A DNA stretch of 64,000 nucleotides from Janthinobacterium sp. PC23-8 (GTDB lineage Bacteria; Pseudomonadota; Gammaproteobacteria; Burkholderiales; Burkholderiaceae_D). The translations under genes were made by a program, and so were the position numbers. Under the pieces are notes generated by a model, which had not been told where the DNA came from, did no database searches, and was given only the letters and a program-made list of their open reading frames with translations. The DNA is taken from the NCBI RefSeq assembly GCF_002250505.1, contig NZ_NJGY01000003.1:754660-818659 (forward strand), read 5' to 3'. Positions 18,489 through 27,487 of this stretch are shown here, piece after piece (position 1 is the first letter of the stretch; each line of letters opens with the position of its first letter).

Positions 18489-19532
18489 ATGAGCCTGATT
18501 AACAAGATGTTGCAAGATCTCGATGCCCGCGGCAAGCAAGGCCAGGACCCGGGCGCCGATACGGGCGGCATCCGGTCGGTCCCCGAGCGCGAACGCGGCC
18601 TGCCGCGTGCGGCCGTGTTTGGCGGTGCCGCCGGCCTGACGGCGATTGCCATTGCGCTGGGCTGGATCTACTTCAAGCGCCCGCCAGTGCCGCCAGTGCT
18701 GGTCAGTGTGGCGCAAGCCCCGGTCCCGGTGCCGGTGCCGGTGCCGGTCCAGGCTACGGTCCCGGTCCCGGTTCCGGCGGCTGTTCCTGTGGTGGCGCCC
18801 GCGCCGCAACCCGTGGCCGAGCCGGCTCCCGCTGCCAGCGTGCCGATGGCGCGCACACACAAGGACGTCGCGCCCAGGCAGCTCGCCGCTCCAGTGGCCA
18901 GGCCGGTGCCCGCCGTCAGCGAAAAAATCGTTGAAGGCAAGCAGGTCACGCCGCAGCAAAGTATCGACAACGCCTACCGCCGCGCGCTGGCCGACTTGCA
19001 GGATGGCCGCGTGGACGAGGCGATGGCTGGCCTGCAGCGCACCTTGCAACGCGATCCGCGCCACCAGGGTGCGCGCGAAACGCTGGTGCGCCTGCTGCTT
19101 GAAGCGCAGCGCCCCGACGAGGCCATGCGCCAGCTGCAGCAAAGCCTGGCGCTGGACGCGAAACAGCCGGCGCAGGCGATGATGCTGGCCCGTTTGCAGC
19201 TCGACCGCAGCGGTGGCGGCGCGGCCGCGCTCGATACGCTCCAGCGCAGCCTGCCGTTTGCCGGCGAGCAGCTCGACTACCGCGCCTTCCTGGCCGGCGT
19301 GCTGCAGCGCGAACAGCGCTATCATGAAGCGGCCGAGCAATACCAGCTGGCGCTGCAGGCGGCGCCTGACAACAGCGTCTGGTGGATGGGCCTGGGGATC
19401 GCCCTGCAGGCCGACAAGCAGCCGGCGCAGGCGAAAGCGGCGTTCGAACGGGCGCAAGCGTTGCAGACCCTGTCGCCGCAATTGCAGGCATTTGTCGAGC
19501 GCAAGCTGGTGCAGCTGGCCGCTGGCAAATGA
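18489..19532 (+). CDS. mshN: MSHA biogenesis protein MshN (TPR protein)
   Basis: A 347-residue protein beginning MSLINKMLQDLDAR, the conserved MshN start, then one membrane helix (about residues 38-57), a Pro/Val-rich stretch (PVPVPVPVQ, again from a CCGGTN hexamer repeat near 18720-18775), and TPR repeats over the second half (AYRRALADLQDGRVDEAMAG). It ends the MSHA run. Its stop overlaps the start of the next small membrane protein. Confidence 0.87.
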   Translation: MSLINKMLQDLDARGKQGQDPGADTGGIRSVPERERGLPRAAVFGGAAGLTAIAIALGWIYFKRPPVPPVLVSVAQAPVPVPVPVPVQATVPVPVPAAVPVVAPAPQPVAEPAPAASVPMARTHKDVAPRQLAAPVARPVPAVSEKIVEGKQVTPQQSIDNAYRRALADLQDGRVDEAMAGLQRTLQRDPRHQGARETLVRLLLEAQRPDEAMRQLQQSLALDAKQPAQAMMLARLQLDRSGGGAAALDTLQRSLPFAGEQLDYRAFLAGVLQREQRYHEAAEQYQLALQAAPDNSVWWMGLGIALQADKQPAQAKAAFERAQALQTLSPQLQAFVERKLVQLAAGK

Positions 19533-19921
19533 TGGGGCGCTGGAACACGGCGTTCACCATCCGATTGGTCTACGCGCTGTGCCTGTCCGGCGCGACGTTG
19601 AACCATGCGCGCAGCGTGCTGGAACATGGCCTGGCGTGGGACTATGGCGGCGTGCCGCCTTTTGTCAGCGCTTTCTGGACCGCGCTGACCTTTATCGATG
19701 CGCTGGCGGTGCTGCTGCTGTTTGCCAGGCCCAGGGCCGGCCTGTTGCTGACGGTGGCGATCATGGTTGCTGACGTGGCGGTCAACGGATGGGTCGGCAT
19801 GACTTACGGTTTTGACGTCGCCGCTTTCTCGGCCCAGTTCGTGTTCATGCTGTTCGTGCTGGGTACGGTGCGCATGGCCTGGCGCCTTGAGAGCGTTAGG
19901 CGCCGGCATGCGGGGCAATAG
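19529..19921 (+). CDS. Small membrane protein, unknown
   Basis: A 130-residue protein with about four hydrophobic segments (LVYALCLSGATL, FIDALAVLLLFA, AGLLLTVAIMVADVAVNG, FVFMLFVLGTVRMAW). The ATG overlaps the mshN stop, so it is translationally coupled to the pilus operon. I do not recognise the family, and coupling alone does not show a role in pilus function. Confidence 0.7.
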   Translation: MMGRWNTAFTIRLVYALCLSGATLNHARSVLEHGLAWDYGGVPPFVSAFWTALTFIDALAVLLLFARPRAGLLLTVAIMVADVAVNGWVGMTYGFDVAAFSAQFVFMLFVLGTVRMAWRLESVRRRHAGQ

Positions 19922-20029
19922 AAGCACCACGCAGGCACGCCATGGCGCTGCACTTTAATCTGGCGTTTCTTGCATGAGTAGGCAAGTATTGATAATCGCC
20001 TACTCGTCGTCAGTGCCATGGCTGGCAGC

Positions 20030-21208
20030 TCAGATCGTCCGAAGCCGCTCAAGCGCCAGGTTCAGGGTCTCGTCCTTCTTGGCAAAGCAGAAGCGCACGA
20101 TGCCCGACTCCTTGCCTTGCGCGTAGAAAGCCGAGACGGGAATCGCCGCCACTTTGACTTCCGTGGTCAGCCATTCGGCAAACTGCGCTTCGCTGTCCTG
20201 CGAGATGGCGCCGTATTTCACGCATTGAAAATAGGTGCCGTCGGCCGGCAGCAGTTCGAAGCGGCTGCCGGCCAGGCCGGCGCGGAACAGATCGCGCTTG
20301 CGCTGGTAGAAGGCGGGCAGCTGCAGATACGGTTGCGGATCGGCCATATGGCTGGCCAGGCCGTGCTGCATCGGTGTATTGACGGTAAAGACATTGTACT
20401 GGTGCACCTTGCGAAACTCCGCCGTCATGGTCGACGGCGCCGCCACGTAGCCCACTTTCCAGCCCGTCACATGATAGGTCTTGCCAAAGCTCGAGACAAT
20501 GAATGCGCGCGCCGCCAGTTCGGCGTGGCGGCTCAAGGATGCGTGCGGCGCGCCGTCGTAGACCATATGTTCATACACTTCGTCGGACAGCAGCAGGATC
20601 TGCGTGCCGCGCACGATGTCGGCCAGTTTTTCAAGGTCAGCGGCGCGCAGGATGGTGCCGGTCGGGTTGTGCGGCGTGTTGATGATGATCAAACGCGTTT
20701 GCGGGCTCACGGCACCTGCCAGTTTGTCCCACGGCACGCTGTAGCCGCGCTCGTCGACGTCCATGGCTACCGGCACCGGTATGCCGCCGGCCAGCGCGAT
20801 GGCCGGCAAATAGCTGTCGTAGGCCGGTTCGATGACGATCACTTCGTCGCCCGGATGCACGCAGCACAGAATGGCGGTGGTCAGGGCCTGGGTGGCGCCA
20901 GCGGTCACGGTAACTTCGGTGGCGGCGTCGTACTCATGGCCGTACAGGCTGGCGACTTTCGCGGCGATGGCCTCGCGCAGGGGCGCTGCGCCCGTCATCA
21001 AAGGGTACTGGTTGTGGCCGGCGCGCATCGCTACGCTGACGGCCTCGACCAGTGCCGGCTCGCAGTCGAAATCGGGAAAGCCCTGGCCCAGGTTGACGGC
21101 GTCGTGGCGGGCCGCCAGCGCCGACATGCGGGTAAACACCGTGGTGCCCACGGCGGGCAGGCGGGTCTGCAGGACCGGGGTCAGGATGGGATGCGAAGAT
21201 GGAGTCAT
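20030..21208 (-). CDS. Class I/II PLP aminotransferase, methionine aminotransferase-like
   Basis: A 392-residue fold-type I aminotransferase. Visible landmarks are NLGQGFPDFDCE, HNQYPLMTGAAPLREAIA, the substrate-binding NTPHNPTG, LLSDEVYEHMVYDG and the PLP lysine in SSFGKTYHVTGWKVGY. This combination is typical of the YbdL/kynurenine-aminotransferase-like methionine aminotransferases. The ATG at 21208 starts MTPSSHPILTPV; an upstream in-frame codon at 21220 is less likely. It stands alone on this strand, 25 bp from the PIN gene. Confidence 0.87.
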   Translation of the reverse strand: MTPSSHPILTPVLQTRLPAVGTTVFTRMSALAARHDAVNLGQGFPDFDCEPALVEAVSVAMRAGHNQYPLMTGAAPLREAIAAKVASLYGHEYDAATEVTVTAGATQALTTAILCCVHPGDEVIVIEPAYDSYLPAIALAGGIPVPVAMDVDERGYSVPWDKLAGAVSPQTRLIIINTPHNPTGTILRAADLEKLADIVRGTQILLLSDEVYEHMVYDGAPHASLSRHAELAARAFIVSSFGKTYHVTGWKVGYVAAPSTMTAEFRKVHQYNVFTVNTPMQHGLASHMADPQPYLQLPAFYQRKRDLFRAGLAGSRFELLPADGTYFQCVKYGAISQDSEAQFAEWLTTEVKVAAIPVSAFYAQGKESGIVRFCFAKKDETLNLALERLRTI

Positions 21209-21233
21209 GGCTATGCGCAAGTGGAAACGTTGC

Positions 21234-21671
21234 TTATTCTAGCGCAGGATGCCAGCCTTCCGGCAGCATGATCCTGAACATGCCGGCCCTGGCCGTCTTG
21301 CGCGCCAGTTTCAGCAGCGCCTTGTCTTTGGTAATCAACACGTCGGCGCTGGCGTCGCGCGCCAGTTCGAGGAATTTCTGGTCGTCCTTGTCGGTGCACA
21401 CTGGCAGGCGCACCCCGGATACCGCTGGCGCCACCACCGTGATCAGGGCGTCGAAACGGGCGGCGGCGATGGCGCGGCTGTCTTCGTCGAGCGGCAGGTG
21501 CTTGTAGTGCAGCACCACCAGGTATTCGGCGCGGCAGTCTGCGCGCGTGATGGCCTGCACCGCGCCGCTTTCCATGGCCCCCAAGAGGCCGGCCCAGCGG
21601 GGATCGTTGAAGACGAACAGGTCCAGGCAGACATTGGTGTCGAGGACGAGTTTTTGTGGAGCAGGTATCAT
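21234..21671 (-). CDS. PIN-domain protein (COG1569-type putative ribonuclease toxin)
   Basis: A 145-residue PIN nuclease-like protein: the first acidic residue is in [12 protein letters not shown], with further conserved acidic positions in [12 protein letters not shown] and [16 protein letters not shown]. These are the metal-binding carboxylates of VapC-like ribonucleases. The family is often called a toxin component, but no antitoxin-like gene is adjacent; the neighbours are the aminotransferase and divergent yaaA. Confidence 0.75.
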   Translation of the reverse strand: MIPAPQKLVLDTNVCLDLFVFNDPRWAGLLGAMESGAVQAITRADCRAEYLVVLHYKHLPLDEDSRAIAAARFDALITVVAPAVSGVRLPVCTDKDDQKFLELARDASADVLITKDKALLKLARKTARAGMFRIMLPEGWHPALE

Positions 21672-21700
21672 GTCGGCAATTCTATTTTGTAGTGAACATT

Positions 21701-22471
21701 ATGTTGATCGTGCTTTCGCCCGCCAAGAGTCTCGACCTGGAGACGCCGCCAACGACTTCGTTGCACAGCACCCCCGATTTTCTCGACTATTCCGCGCAGC
21801 TGATCGAGCGCATGCGCCAGTTTTCGCCCGCCGAAGTGGGCAGCCTGATGGGTATTTCCGACGCCCTGGCCAGCCTGAACGTGGCCCGCTACGCGTCCTG
21901 GACGCCGCAACTGCAGGATGCGCGCCAGGCCATCATGGCCTTCAATGGCGACGTCTACGCCGGTTTTGAAGCGCGCAGCCTGCAACCGGCCCAACTCGAC
22001 TATGCCCAGGCGCGCGTACGCATCCTGTCGGGCCTGTACGGCTTGCTGCGCCCGCTGGACCTGATCCACCCGCACCGGCTGGAAATGGGCACGCGATTGT
22101 CGACCGCGCGCGGCAAGGACCTGTACGCGTTCTGGGGCGACACCATCACCAGCGCCCTGAACCGCACGGCCGGCGAGAACAAAGCCAGGGTGCTGGTCAA
22201 CCTGGCGTCGGAAGAATACTTCAAGTCCGTCAGGCCGCGCCAGCTGACCGTGCCGGTGATCACGCCCGTGTTCGAGGACTGGAAGAACGGCAAGTATAAA
22301 ATCATCTCGTTCTACGCCAAGCGCGCCCGCGGCCTGCTGGCACGCTATGCGGCCGTCAACGGCATACGCGATCCAGAGCAACTCAAGCAGTTTGATGTCG
22401 ATGGCTATGCTTATGTGCCCGAAGCATCGAACGACAGCAGCTGGGTGTTCCGGCGCAAAGTTGCAGAGTAA
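21701..22471 (+). CDS. yaaA: Peroxide stress protein YaaA (DUF328)
   Basis: A 256-residue YaaA/DUF328 protein. The ATG at 21701 gives [17 protein letters not shown], the conserved start; the upstream open frame is not used. Further signatures are [34 protein letters not shown] and [13 protein letters not shown]. In E. coli YaaA limits damage from iron and hydrogen peroxide. It is divergent from the PIN gene with 29 bp between them and converges on bamD through a shared terminator. Confidence 0.9.
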   Translation: MLIVLSPAKSLDLETPPTTSLHSTPDFLDYSAQLIERMRQFSPAEVGSLMGISDALASLNVARYASWTPQLQDARQAIMAFNGDVYAGFEARSLQPAQLDYAQARVRILSGLYGLLRPLDLIHPHRLEMGTRLSTARGKDLYAFWGDTITSALNRTAGENKARVLVNLASEEYFKSVRPRQLTVPVITPVFEDWKNGKYKIISFYAKRARGLLARYAAVNGIRDPEQLKQFDVDGYAYVPEASNDSSWVFRRKVAE

Positions 22472-22475
22472 GAAA

Positions 22476-22497
22476 AAACCGGAGCAAGCTCCGGTTT
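22476..22497. terminator. Bidirectional terminator between yaaA and bamD
   Basis: A perfect 10-bp stem (AAACCGGAGC / GCTCCGGTTT) with a 2-nt loop, A-rich on the left and T-rich on the right, sits between the convergent genes and can serve both. Confidence 0.85.
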
Positions 22498-22505
22498 GTT
22501 GATGC

Positions 22506-23309
22506 TTACTGCCAGAACTTCCACCACTTGCGTTCCTTGTTCACCCCTTCAGGGCTGAGGAAGGCGGTGGTCGGATAGTTCTTGGTCAGCACGCGCAGGG
22601 TGTCGTCGCGCAGGTCGGTCATGCCCAGCTTGTCATACGAGCGGTACATGATGAACAGCGCTTCTTCGATCGCCGGCGAGGCGGCAAAGTCGCTGACGGT
22701 CGTTTGCGCGCGGTTGGCGGCGGCCAGGTAGGCACCGCGGCGGTAGTAATAGCGGGCCACATGGACCTCATACTTGGCCATGGCGTCGATCAGGTAGTTC
22801 ATGCGCGCCAGCGCGTCGGGCGTGTACTTGCTGTTCGGGAACTTGTCGACCAGTTGCTTGAAGGCCGCAAACGCTTCGCGCGTGGCTTTTGGATCGCGCT
22901 CGGTCGGGTCTTGCTCGTACAAAAAATTCATGAAGCTGATCTGATCGTTAAAGCTGATCAGGCCCCGCAAGTAGTACATATAATCCACATTGGCGTGGTT
23001 AGGATGCAACTTGATGAAGCGTTCGACAGCGGCCAGTGCCTGCGCCTGGTCTCCCGACTTATAATACGCGTAAGCGATCTCCATCTGCGCTTGCAGAGCG
23101 TAGTTGCCGAAAGGGTAGTTAGCCTCCAGCTTCTGGAACAGTCCGATTGCAGCCTCATAGTGCTGACCGGACATTTCTTCACGCGCCTCCGAGTATAATT
23201 TCGTAACAGACCAGTTTTTGGTCTCATCCACTTTTTCTGGCAACAAGCTGCAAGCGGACATGCCGAGCAGAACGACTGAAGCGACTACCAACGATAATTT
23301 TTTTTGCAT
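22506..23309 (-). CDS. bamD: Outer-membrane assembly lipoprotein BamD
   Basis: A 267-residue lipoprotein. The ATG at 23309 gives MQKKLSLVVASVVLLGMSAC, with the lipidated Cys in GMSAC. TPR repeats follow (AREEMSGQHYEAAIGLFQKL, GNYALQAQMEIAYAYYKSGD), with HPNHANVDYMYYLRGL and IEEALFIMYRSYDKLGM typical of BamD/ComL. It is an essential part of the BAM complex for beta-barrel insertion. It is divergent from rluD with 65 bp between, an arrangement seen in many proteobacteria. Confidence 0.93.
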   Translation of the reverse strand: MQKKLSLVVASVVLLGMSACSLLPEKVDETKNWSVTKLYSEAREEMSGQHYEAAIGLFQKLEANYPFGNYALQAQMEIAYAYYKSGDQAQALAAVERFIKLHPNHANVDYMYYLRGLISFNDQISFMNFLYEQDPTERDPKATREAFAAFKQLVDKFPNSKYTPDALARMNYLIDAMAKYEVHVARYYYRRGAYLAAANRAQTTVSDFAASPAIEEALFIMYRSYDKLGMTDLRDDTLRVLTKNYPTTAFLSPEGVNKERKWWKFWQ

Positions 23310-23374
23310 GACGTTTTGCAAGAAGGTTTTAACCAAGATTTTACAATAGGCTGATTATAGCCGATGGGAATGCT

Positions 23375-24424
23375 GTGATATTAACTCCGAAGCCTAATTT
23401 GGCTGACCCCGTGTTGGACTCCCTTTCTGAACCTGACTTTGACGCCGTCCTTGACGGCGATTTTGGCGCCGACGAGATCATCGACGACATGGCGCCGATC
23501 GAACTCGAGCTGACGCCGGACGCCTGTGGCCAACGTCTCGACAAAGTCATTTCCACGCTGGTGCCGCAGTACTCGCGCAGCCGCTTGCAACTGTGGGTCG
23601 AGGCTGGTTTCGTTACCGTCGACGGAAAAGTTGCCAAGCGCAATATGACCGCCTATGGTGATGAAAAGATCGTCATTCTGCCGCAAAGCGCGCCGGAAGA
23701 CGAGGCTTTTAAGCCCGAAGCGATGCAATTGAACATCGTGCACGAGGATGAGCATATCATCGTCATCAACAAACCGGCAGGACTGGTGGTGCATCCGGGG
23801 CCGGGCAACTGGTCCGGTACCTTGCTCAACGGCCTGCTGCATCACTGTCCGCAGCTGGCCGGCGTGCCGCGTGCCGGCATCGTGCACCGGCTGGACAAGG
23901 ATACCAGCGGCCTGATGGTGGTCGGCAAAACCCTGGCCTCGCAGACCGACCTGGTGCGCCAGTTGCAGGCACGTACCGTCAAGCGTGAATATTTTGCGCT
24001 GGTGTGGGGCACGCCGAAGCCGTCCGGCACCATCGATGCCTCGATCGCCCGCCACCCGCGCGACCGCGTAAAGATGGCCGTGTCGGAAAATTTCTCGGCC
24101 AAACCGGCGATCACCCATTACGAGTTGCTCAATAGCGGCGAGCTGGACCGCCGTCCCGTCAGCTTGATGCAATGCCGTCTGGAAACAGGTCGCACCCACC
24201 AGATCCGCGTGCACATGCAGCACCTGGGCTTTGCGCTGGTCGGCGACGCCGTCTATGGCAAGCAGCACCTGGTGTCGGTGTTTCCGCGCCAGGCCTTGCA
24301 GGCGCGCCGCCTGGGCCTGGTTCATCCGGGCAGCGGCCAAGCGTGCGAGTGGATCGTGCCGGTGGCCGACGACTTTGCCGCGCTGCTCGCCACGGCCGGC
24401 ATCCCCGAGCCGGAACAGGTGTAA
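23375..24424 (+). CDS. rluD: 23S rRNA pseudouridine synthase RluD
   Basis: A 349-residue RluA-family enzyme that modifies helix 69 of 23S rRNA. An S4-like RNA-binding domain (GQRLDKVISTLVPQYSRSRL) precedes the catalytic domain, with the catalytic Asp in HRLDKDTSGLMVVGKT and the conserved ETGRTHQIRVHMQHLG. The GTG start at 23375 yields an unusually acidic N-terminal extension of about 45 residues before the S4 domain; a later start cannot be excluded. The stop overlaps the pgeF start (TAATG). Confidence 0.92.
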   Translation: MILTPKPNLADPVLDSLSEPDFDAVLDGDFGADEIIDDMAPIELELTPDACGQRLDKVISTLVPQYSRSRLQLWVEAGFVTVDGKVAKRNMTAYGDEKIVILPQSAPEDEAFKPEAMQLNIVHEDEHIIVINKPAGLVVHPGPGNWSGTLLNGLLHHCPQLAGVPRAGIVHRLDKDTSGLMVVGKTLASQTDLVRQLQARTVKREYFALVWGTPKPSGTIDASIARHPRDRVKMAVSENFSAKPAITHYELLNSGELDRRPVSLMQCRLETGRTHQIRVHMQHLGFALVGDAVYGKQHLVSVFPRQALQARRLGLVHPGSGQACEWIVPVADDFAALLATAGIPEPEQV

Positions 24425-25206
24425 TGGCTGCCTTGCCCGTCATCCTTCCCCACTGGCCGGGCCTGCCCGCCAACGTGGGCGCACGCTCGACCACGCGCGC
24501 GGGCGGCGTCAGCCTGGCGCCGTATGATGACGGGCAGGGCGGTGGCGGCCTGAACCTGGGCGTGCATGTGGCCGACATTGACGCGCACGTGGCGCAGAAC
24601 CGGGCGCGCCTGGCGGCCATGCTGCCAGCGCAACCTGCCTGGCTGAACCAGGTGCATGGCGTGGCGGTGGTCGATGCGGCCAGCCTGGCCGGACGGGTGC
24701 CGGACGCCGACGCCAGCGTGGCCTCGACGCCTGGCGCGGTGTGCCTGGTGATGACGGCCGACTGCCTGCCGGTGCTGTTCAGCTCAAGCGACGGCCAGGT
24801 GGTGGGCGCCGCCCATGCGGGCTGGCGCGGCCTGGCCGCTGGCGTCTTGCAACGCACGGTGCAAACCATGCGCGAGCGCGGCGCAACAGATATCCTGGCC
24901 TGGCTGGGGCCTGCCATCGGTCCGCGGCAATTTGAAGTGGGGCAGGATGTGCTGCAAGCCTTTCTCGACGGCGCGCAGGGTGGCGCCGAACGGCAGGCAT
25001 TCGAGGCCGCGTTCATGGCCATCGCCGGCAAGCCGGGCAAATACCTGGCCGACATCTACGCGCTGGGGCGTTTGATGCTGGCGCGCGAGGGCGTGACGCA
25101 GGTGGCCGGTGGCGAGCATTGTACCGTCAGCGAGCCGGCCCGCTTTTATTCGTACCGGCGCGACGGCGTCACGGGACGACAGGCCAGTTTGATCTGGCGC
25201 AAGTAA
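24424..25206 (+). CDS. pgeF: Peptidoglycan editing factor PgeF (YfiH/DUF152)
   Basis: A 260-residue laccase-domain protein. The metal or active-site residues are visible: His in LNQVHGVAVV, Cys in MTADCLPVLF and His in GAAHAGWRGLAAG. PgeF removes mis-incorporated residues from muropeptide precursors; older annotations call it polyphenol oxidase. The ATG at 24424 overlaps the rluD stop, so the two are co-translated. A terminator follows at 25223. Confidence 0.9.
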   Translation: MAALPVILPHWPGLPANVGARSTTRAGGVSLAPYDDGQGGGGLNLGVHVADIDAHVAQNRARLAAMLPAQPAWLNQVHGVAVVDAASLAGRVPDADASVASTPGAVCLVMTADCLPVLFSSSDGQVVGAAHAGWRGLAAGVLQRTVQTMRERGATDILAWLGPAIGPRQFEVGQDVLQAFLDGAQGGAERQAFEAAFMAIAGKPGKYLADIYALGRLMLAREGVTQVAGGEHCTVSEPARFYSYRRDGVTGRQASLIWRK

Positions 25207-25222
25207 CCTTGGCACACTCCAG

Positions 25223-25256
25223 CGGCAGGCACTTATGTGTCTGCCGTTTTTGTTTT
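25223..25256 (+). terminator. Rho-independent terminator after pgeF
   Basis: A 10-bp stem with one G-T pair (CGGCAGGCAC / GTGTCTGCCG), a TTAT loop, then TTTTTGTTTT. It overlaps the last codons of the small gene on the opposite strand. Confidence 0.8.
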
Positions 25257-25448
25257 ATCGTCTGTCTTTGCCTGTTGCAGGCTCTTGCGTTTGCGCCGCC
25301 GCGAACCGGTCAGATAGAATAGGATCGACAGCGGCAGCACGCAGTACAGCAAAAACGTCATCAGGCCGGCGACGACGGACGGTTCCGTCAGCGCCATCAG
25401 GCCGACGACATAGATCCAGGCGATGGCGGTCATCAGCATCATCAGCAA
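25233..25448 (-). CDS. Small two-helix membrane protein, unknown
   Basis: A 71-residue protein with two hydrophobic segments (AIAWIYVVGLMAL and TFLLYCVLPLSILFYLTG) followed by a basic RRRKRK patch and a polar tail, consistent with a small inner-membrane protein with its tail in the cytoplasm. Its last codons run through the pgeF terminator. Convergent with pgeF and divergent from phaC. No function can be assigned. Confidence 0.6.
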   Translation of the reverse strand: MLMMLMTAIAWIYVVGLMALTEPSVVAGLMTFLLYCVLPLSILFYLTGSRRRKRKSLQQAKTDDKTKTADT

Positions 25449-25523
25449 GGACGATCAGTAAAGTTTTGCATGCAGGACCCAGGTAGCGATTGATTTTTTA
25501 AATTCTTGAATGGACTTAACCAT

Positions 25524-27266
25524 ATGAATATGCCCGATCCTCAAGCAATGACCAAGGAGTGGATGGCGCAGATCAGCGACCCGAACCATTGGAAGACGTG
25601 GTTCAACATGGTGCCGCAGCCCGCAGGCAATCCGATTGCCGGCATTTTGCAGGATGCCGGCGCCAGTATCAAGCCGGAAGTGCTCGAACAACTGAAAAAC
25701 GCCTATATGGCCAAACTGACGGGCTTGTGGACGGACTTTATGGCCGGCAAGACGCCGGCAGTCAACGACCGGCGTTTTGCCGCGCCGGCCTGGCATGCCA
25801 GCCCCTTGTCGGCCTTCAACGCCGCCGCCTATCTGCTCAACGCCGAATTTCTCGCCGCCATGGCCGACGCCGTCGATGCGACACCACACCAGAAACAGAA
25901 GCTCCGTTTCGCCGTGCAGCAGATCGTCGACGCCATGTCGCCGGCGAACTTTTTGGCCACCAACCCCGACGCTCAGCAGACCCTGATCGAAACCAAGGGC
26001 GAAAGCCTGGCCAAGGGCCTGACGAACATGCTGGCCGACATGCGGAAGGGCCGCATCTCGCAATCTGATGAGTCCGCCTTTGAAGTGGGCCGCAATGTCG
26101 CCACCACGCCCGGTACGGTGGTGTTTGAAAATGCCTTGTTCCAGCTGATCCAGTACACGCCGACGACCGCCACAGTACACCAGCGTCCGCTGCTGATGGT
26201 GCCACCGTGCATCAATAAATTCTATATCCTTGACTTGCAACCTGAAAATTCGCTGGTGCGCTATGCCGTCGAGCAGGGTAATACCGTCTTCCTGATGTCC
26301 TGGCGTAATGCCGACATGAGCATGCAGCACCTCACCTGGGACGATTACGTGGAGCAGGGCGTGATCGAGGCGATCAAGGTCACGCAGGATATTTCGGGCC
26401 AGGAAAAATTGAACATGTTCGGCTTTTGCGTGGGCGGCACCATCGTCTCGACTGCGCTGGCCGTGCTGAAAGCGCGCGGCCAGGACCCGGTCGCCAGCCT
26501 GACCTTGCTGACCACCTTCCTCGACTTCTGCGATACGGGCGCGCTGGAAGTGTTCATCGATGAACCGCAAGTGGCGCTGCGCGAGCAGACCCTGGCCCAG
26601 GGCGGGCTGATGTCCGGGCGCGACCTGGGCAGCACCTTTTCCAGCCTGCGTCCGAACGACCTGGTGTGGAACTATGTGCAATCGAATTACCTGAAGGGCA
26701 AGGAGCCGCCCGCCTTCGACCTGCTGTACTGGAACGGCGACGGCACCAGCTTGCCCGGCCCCATGTTCTGCTGGTACTTGCGCAACACCTACCTGGAAAA
26801 CAGCCTGAAAGTGCCGGGCAAGCTGACGGTGGCCGGTGAAAAGGTCGACTTGTCCAGCATCAACGCGCCAGCCTTTATCTACGGTTCGCGTGAAGACCAT
26901 ATCGTGCCCTGGGGCGCGGCCTACGCCAGCACGGCGCTGCTCAATCCGAAAAAGCCGAAGGCCAACCGTTTTATCCTGGGCGCCTCGGGTCATATCGCCG
27001 GCGTGATCAATCCGGCCTCGAAGAAAAAGCGCAGCTACTGGACCAATGACCAGCCTGCCTCCGCACGGACCAAAGCCAAGGTCCTGAGCGCCGAGCAATG
27101 GCTGGAAGGCGCGACGGAACACGCCGGCAGCTGGTGGCCCGAATGGGCTGCTTTCCTGGCCCAGCACGGTGGCGCGGACGTCAAGGCGCCGGCCAAACCT
27201 GGCAACAAACGCTATCCTTCCATTGAGTCCGCACCTGGCCGTTACGTGAAGGTCCGGGCCGACTGA
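25524..27266 (+). CDS. phaC: Class I poly(3-hydroxyalkanoate) synthase PhaC
   Basis: A 580-residue polymerase of normal class I length that makes PHA from (R)-3-hydroxyacyl-CoA. The lipase-like box is GFCVGGT with catalytic Cys302; the rest of the triad is Asp458 (SREDHIVPW) and His490 (ASGHIAGVINP). The N-terminal PhaC domain (EVGRNVATTPGTVVFEN) and PPCINKFYILDL are family-typical. The ATG at 25524 was chosen over a TTG at 25506. phaR follows downstream; no phaA or phaB lies in the window. Confidence 0.95.
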   Translation: MNMPDPQAMTKEWMAQISDPNHWKTWFNMVPQPAGNPIAGILQDAGASIKPEVLEQLKNAYMAKLTGLWTDFMAGKTPAVNDRRFAAPAWHASPLSAFNAAAYLLNAEFLAAMADAVDATPHQKQKLRFAVQQIVDAMSPANFLATNPDAQQTLIETKGESLAKGLTNMLADMRKGRISQSDESAFEVGRNVATTPGTVVFENALFQLIQYTPTTATVHQRPLLMVPPCINKFYILDLQPENSLVRYAVEQGNTVFLMSWRNADMSMQHLTWDDYVEQGVIEAIKVTQDISGQEKLNMFGFCVGGTIVSTALAVLKARGQDPVASLTLLTTFLDFCDTGALEVFIDEPQVALREQTLAQGGLMSGRDLGSTFSSLRPNDLVWNYVQSNYLKGKEPPAFDLLYWNGDGTSLPGPMFCWYLRNTYLENSLKVPGKLTVAGEKVDLSSINAPAFIYGSREDHIVPWGAAYASTALLNPKKPKANRFILGASGHIAGVINPASKKKRSYWTNDQPASARTKAKVLSAEQWLEGATEHAGSWWPEWAAFLAQHGGADVKAPAKPGNKRYPSIESAPGRYVKVRAD

Positions 27267-27327
27267 GTGCCTGGCTTGAGGATGGCAAGGCCGGGCAAGA
27301 TGGCGGCCTTGTCAAGAACTTACTTGG

Positions 27328-27338
27328 TTGCGTTGCAA
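27328..27338. promoter_or_regulatory. Candidate PhaR operator upstream of phaR
   Basis: TTGC-GTT-GCAA is a short perfect inverted repeat of the TGC/GCA type associated with PhaR binding, in the phaC-phaR gap. Autoregulation by PhaR is known in related species; the assignment here is inference only. Confidence 0.35.
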
Positions 27339-27388
27339 TAAAACCGGGAAACTTCGGCTTGAATGTGCAACGTCGCCGTTTTCCACTC

Positions 27389-27394
27389 TATAAT
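27389..27394 (+). promoter_or_regulatory. Consensus -10 box (TATAAT) upstream of phaR
   Basis: A perfect TATAAT lies 94 bp before the phaR start. The best -35 match at 17-bp spacing is only TGCAAC. If used, transcription would begin near 27400, directly before the hairpin at 27415. Confidence 0.5.
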
Positions 27395-27414
27395 GCAAAA
27401 AGTAAGCAGGTGCG

Positions 27415-27442
27415 AAAGCGAACCTTGCGTTCGCTTTTTTTT
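27415..27442 (+). terminator. Rho-independent terminator/attenuator between phaC and phaR
   Basis: A perfect 9-bp stem AAAGCGAAC / GTTCGCTTT with a 5-nt loop, followed by five more T. It may end the phaC transcript, but it lies downstream of the TATAAT and 46 bp before phaR, so it could also act as a leader attenuator or make a very short RNA. Confidence 0.75.
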
Positions 27443-27487
27443 CGGATCAACTCAGTATGCGCTGCGGCGCAATAAGTGGAACTTCTG

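Noticed and set aside
21234..21671. Complete toxin-antitoxin pair with the PIN gene
   Set aside because: No small antitoxin-like gene lies on either side.
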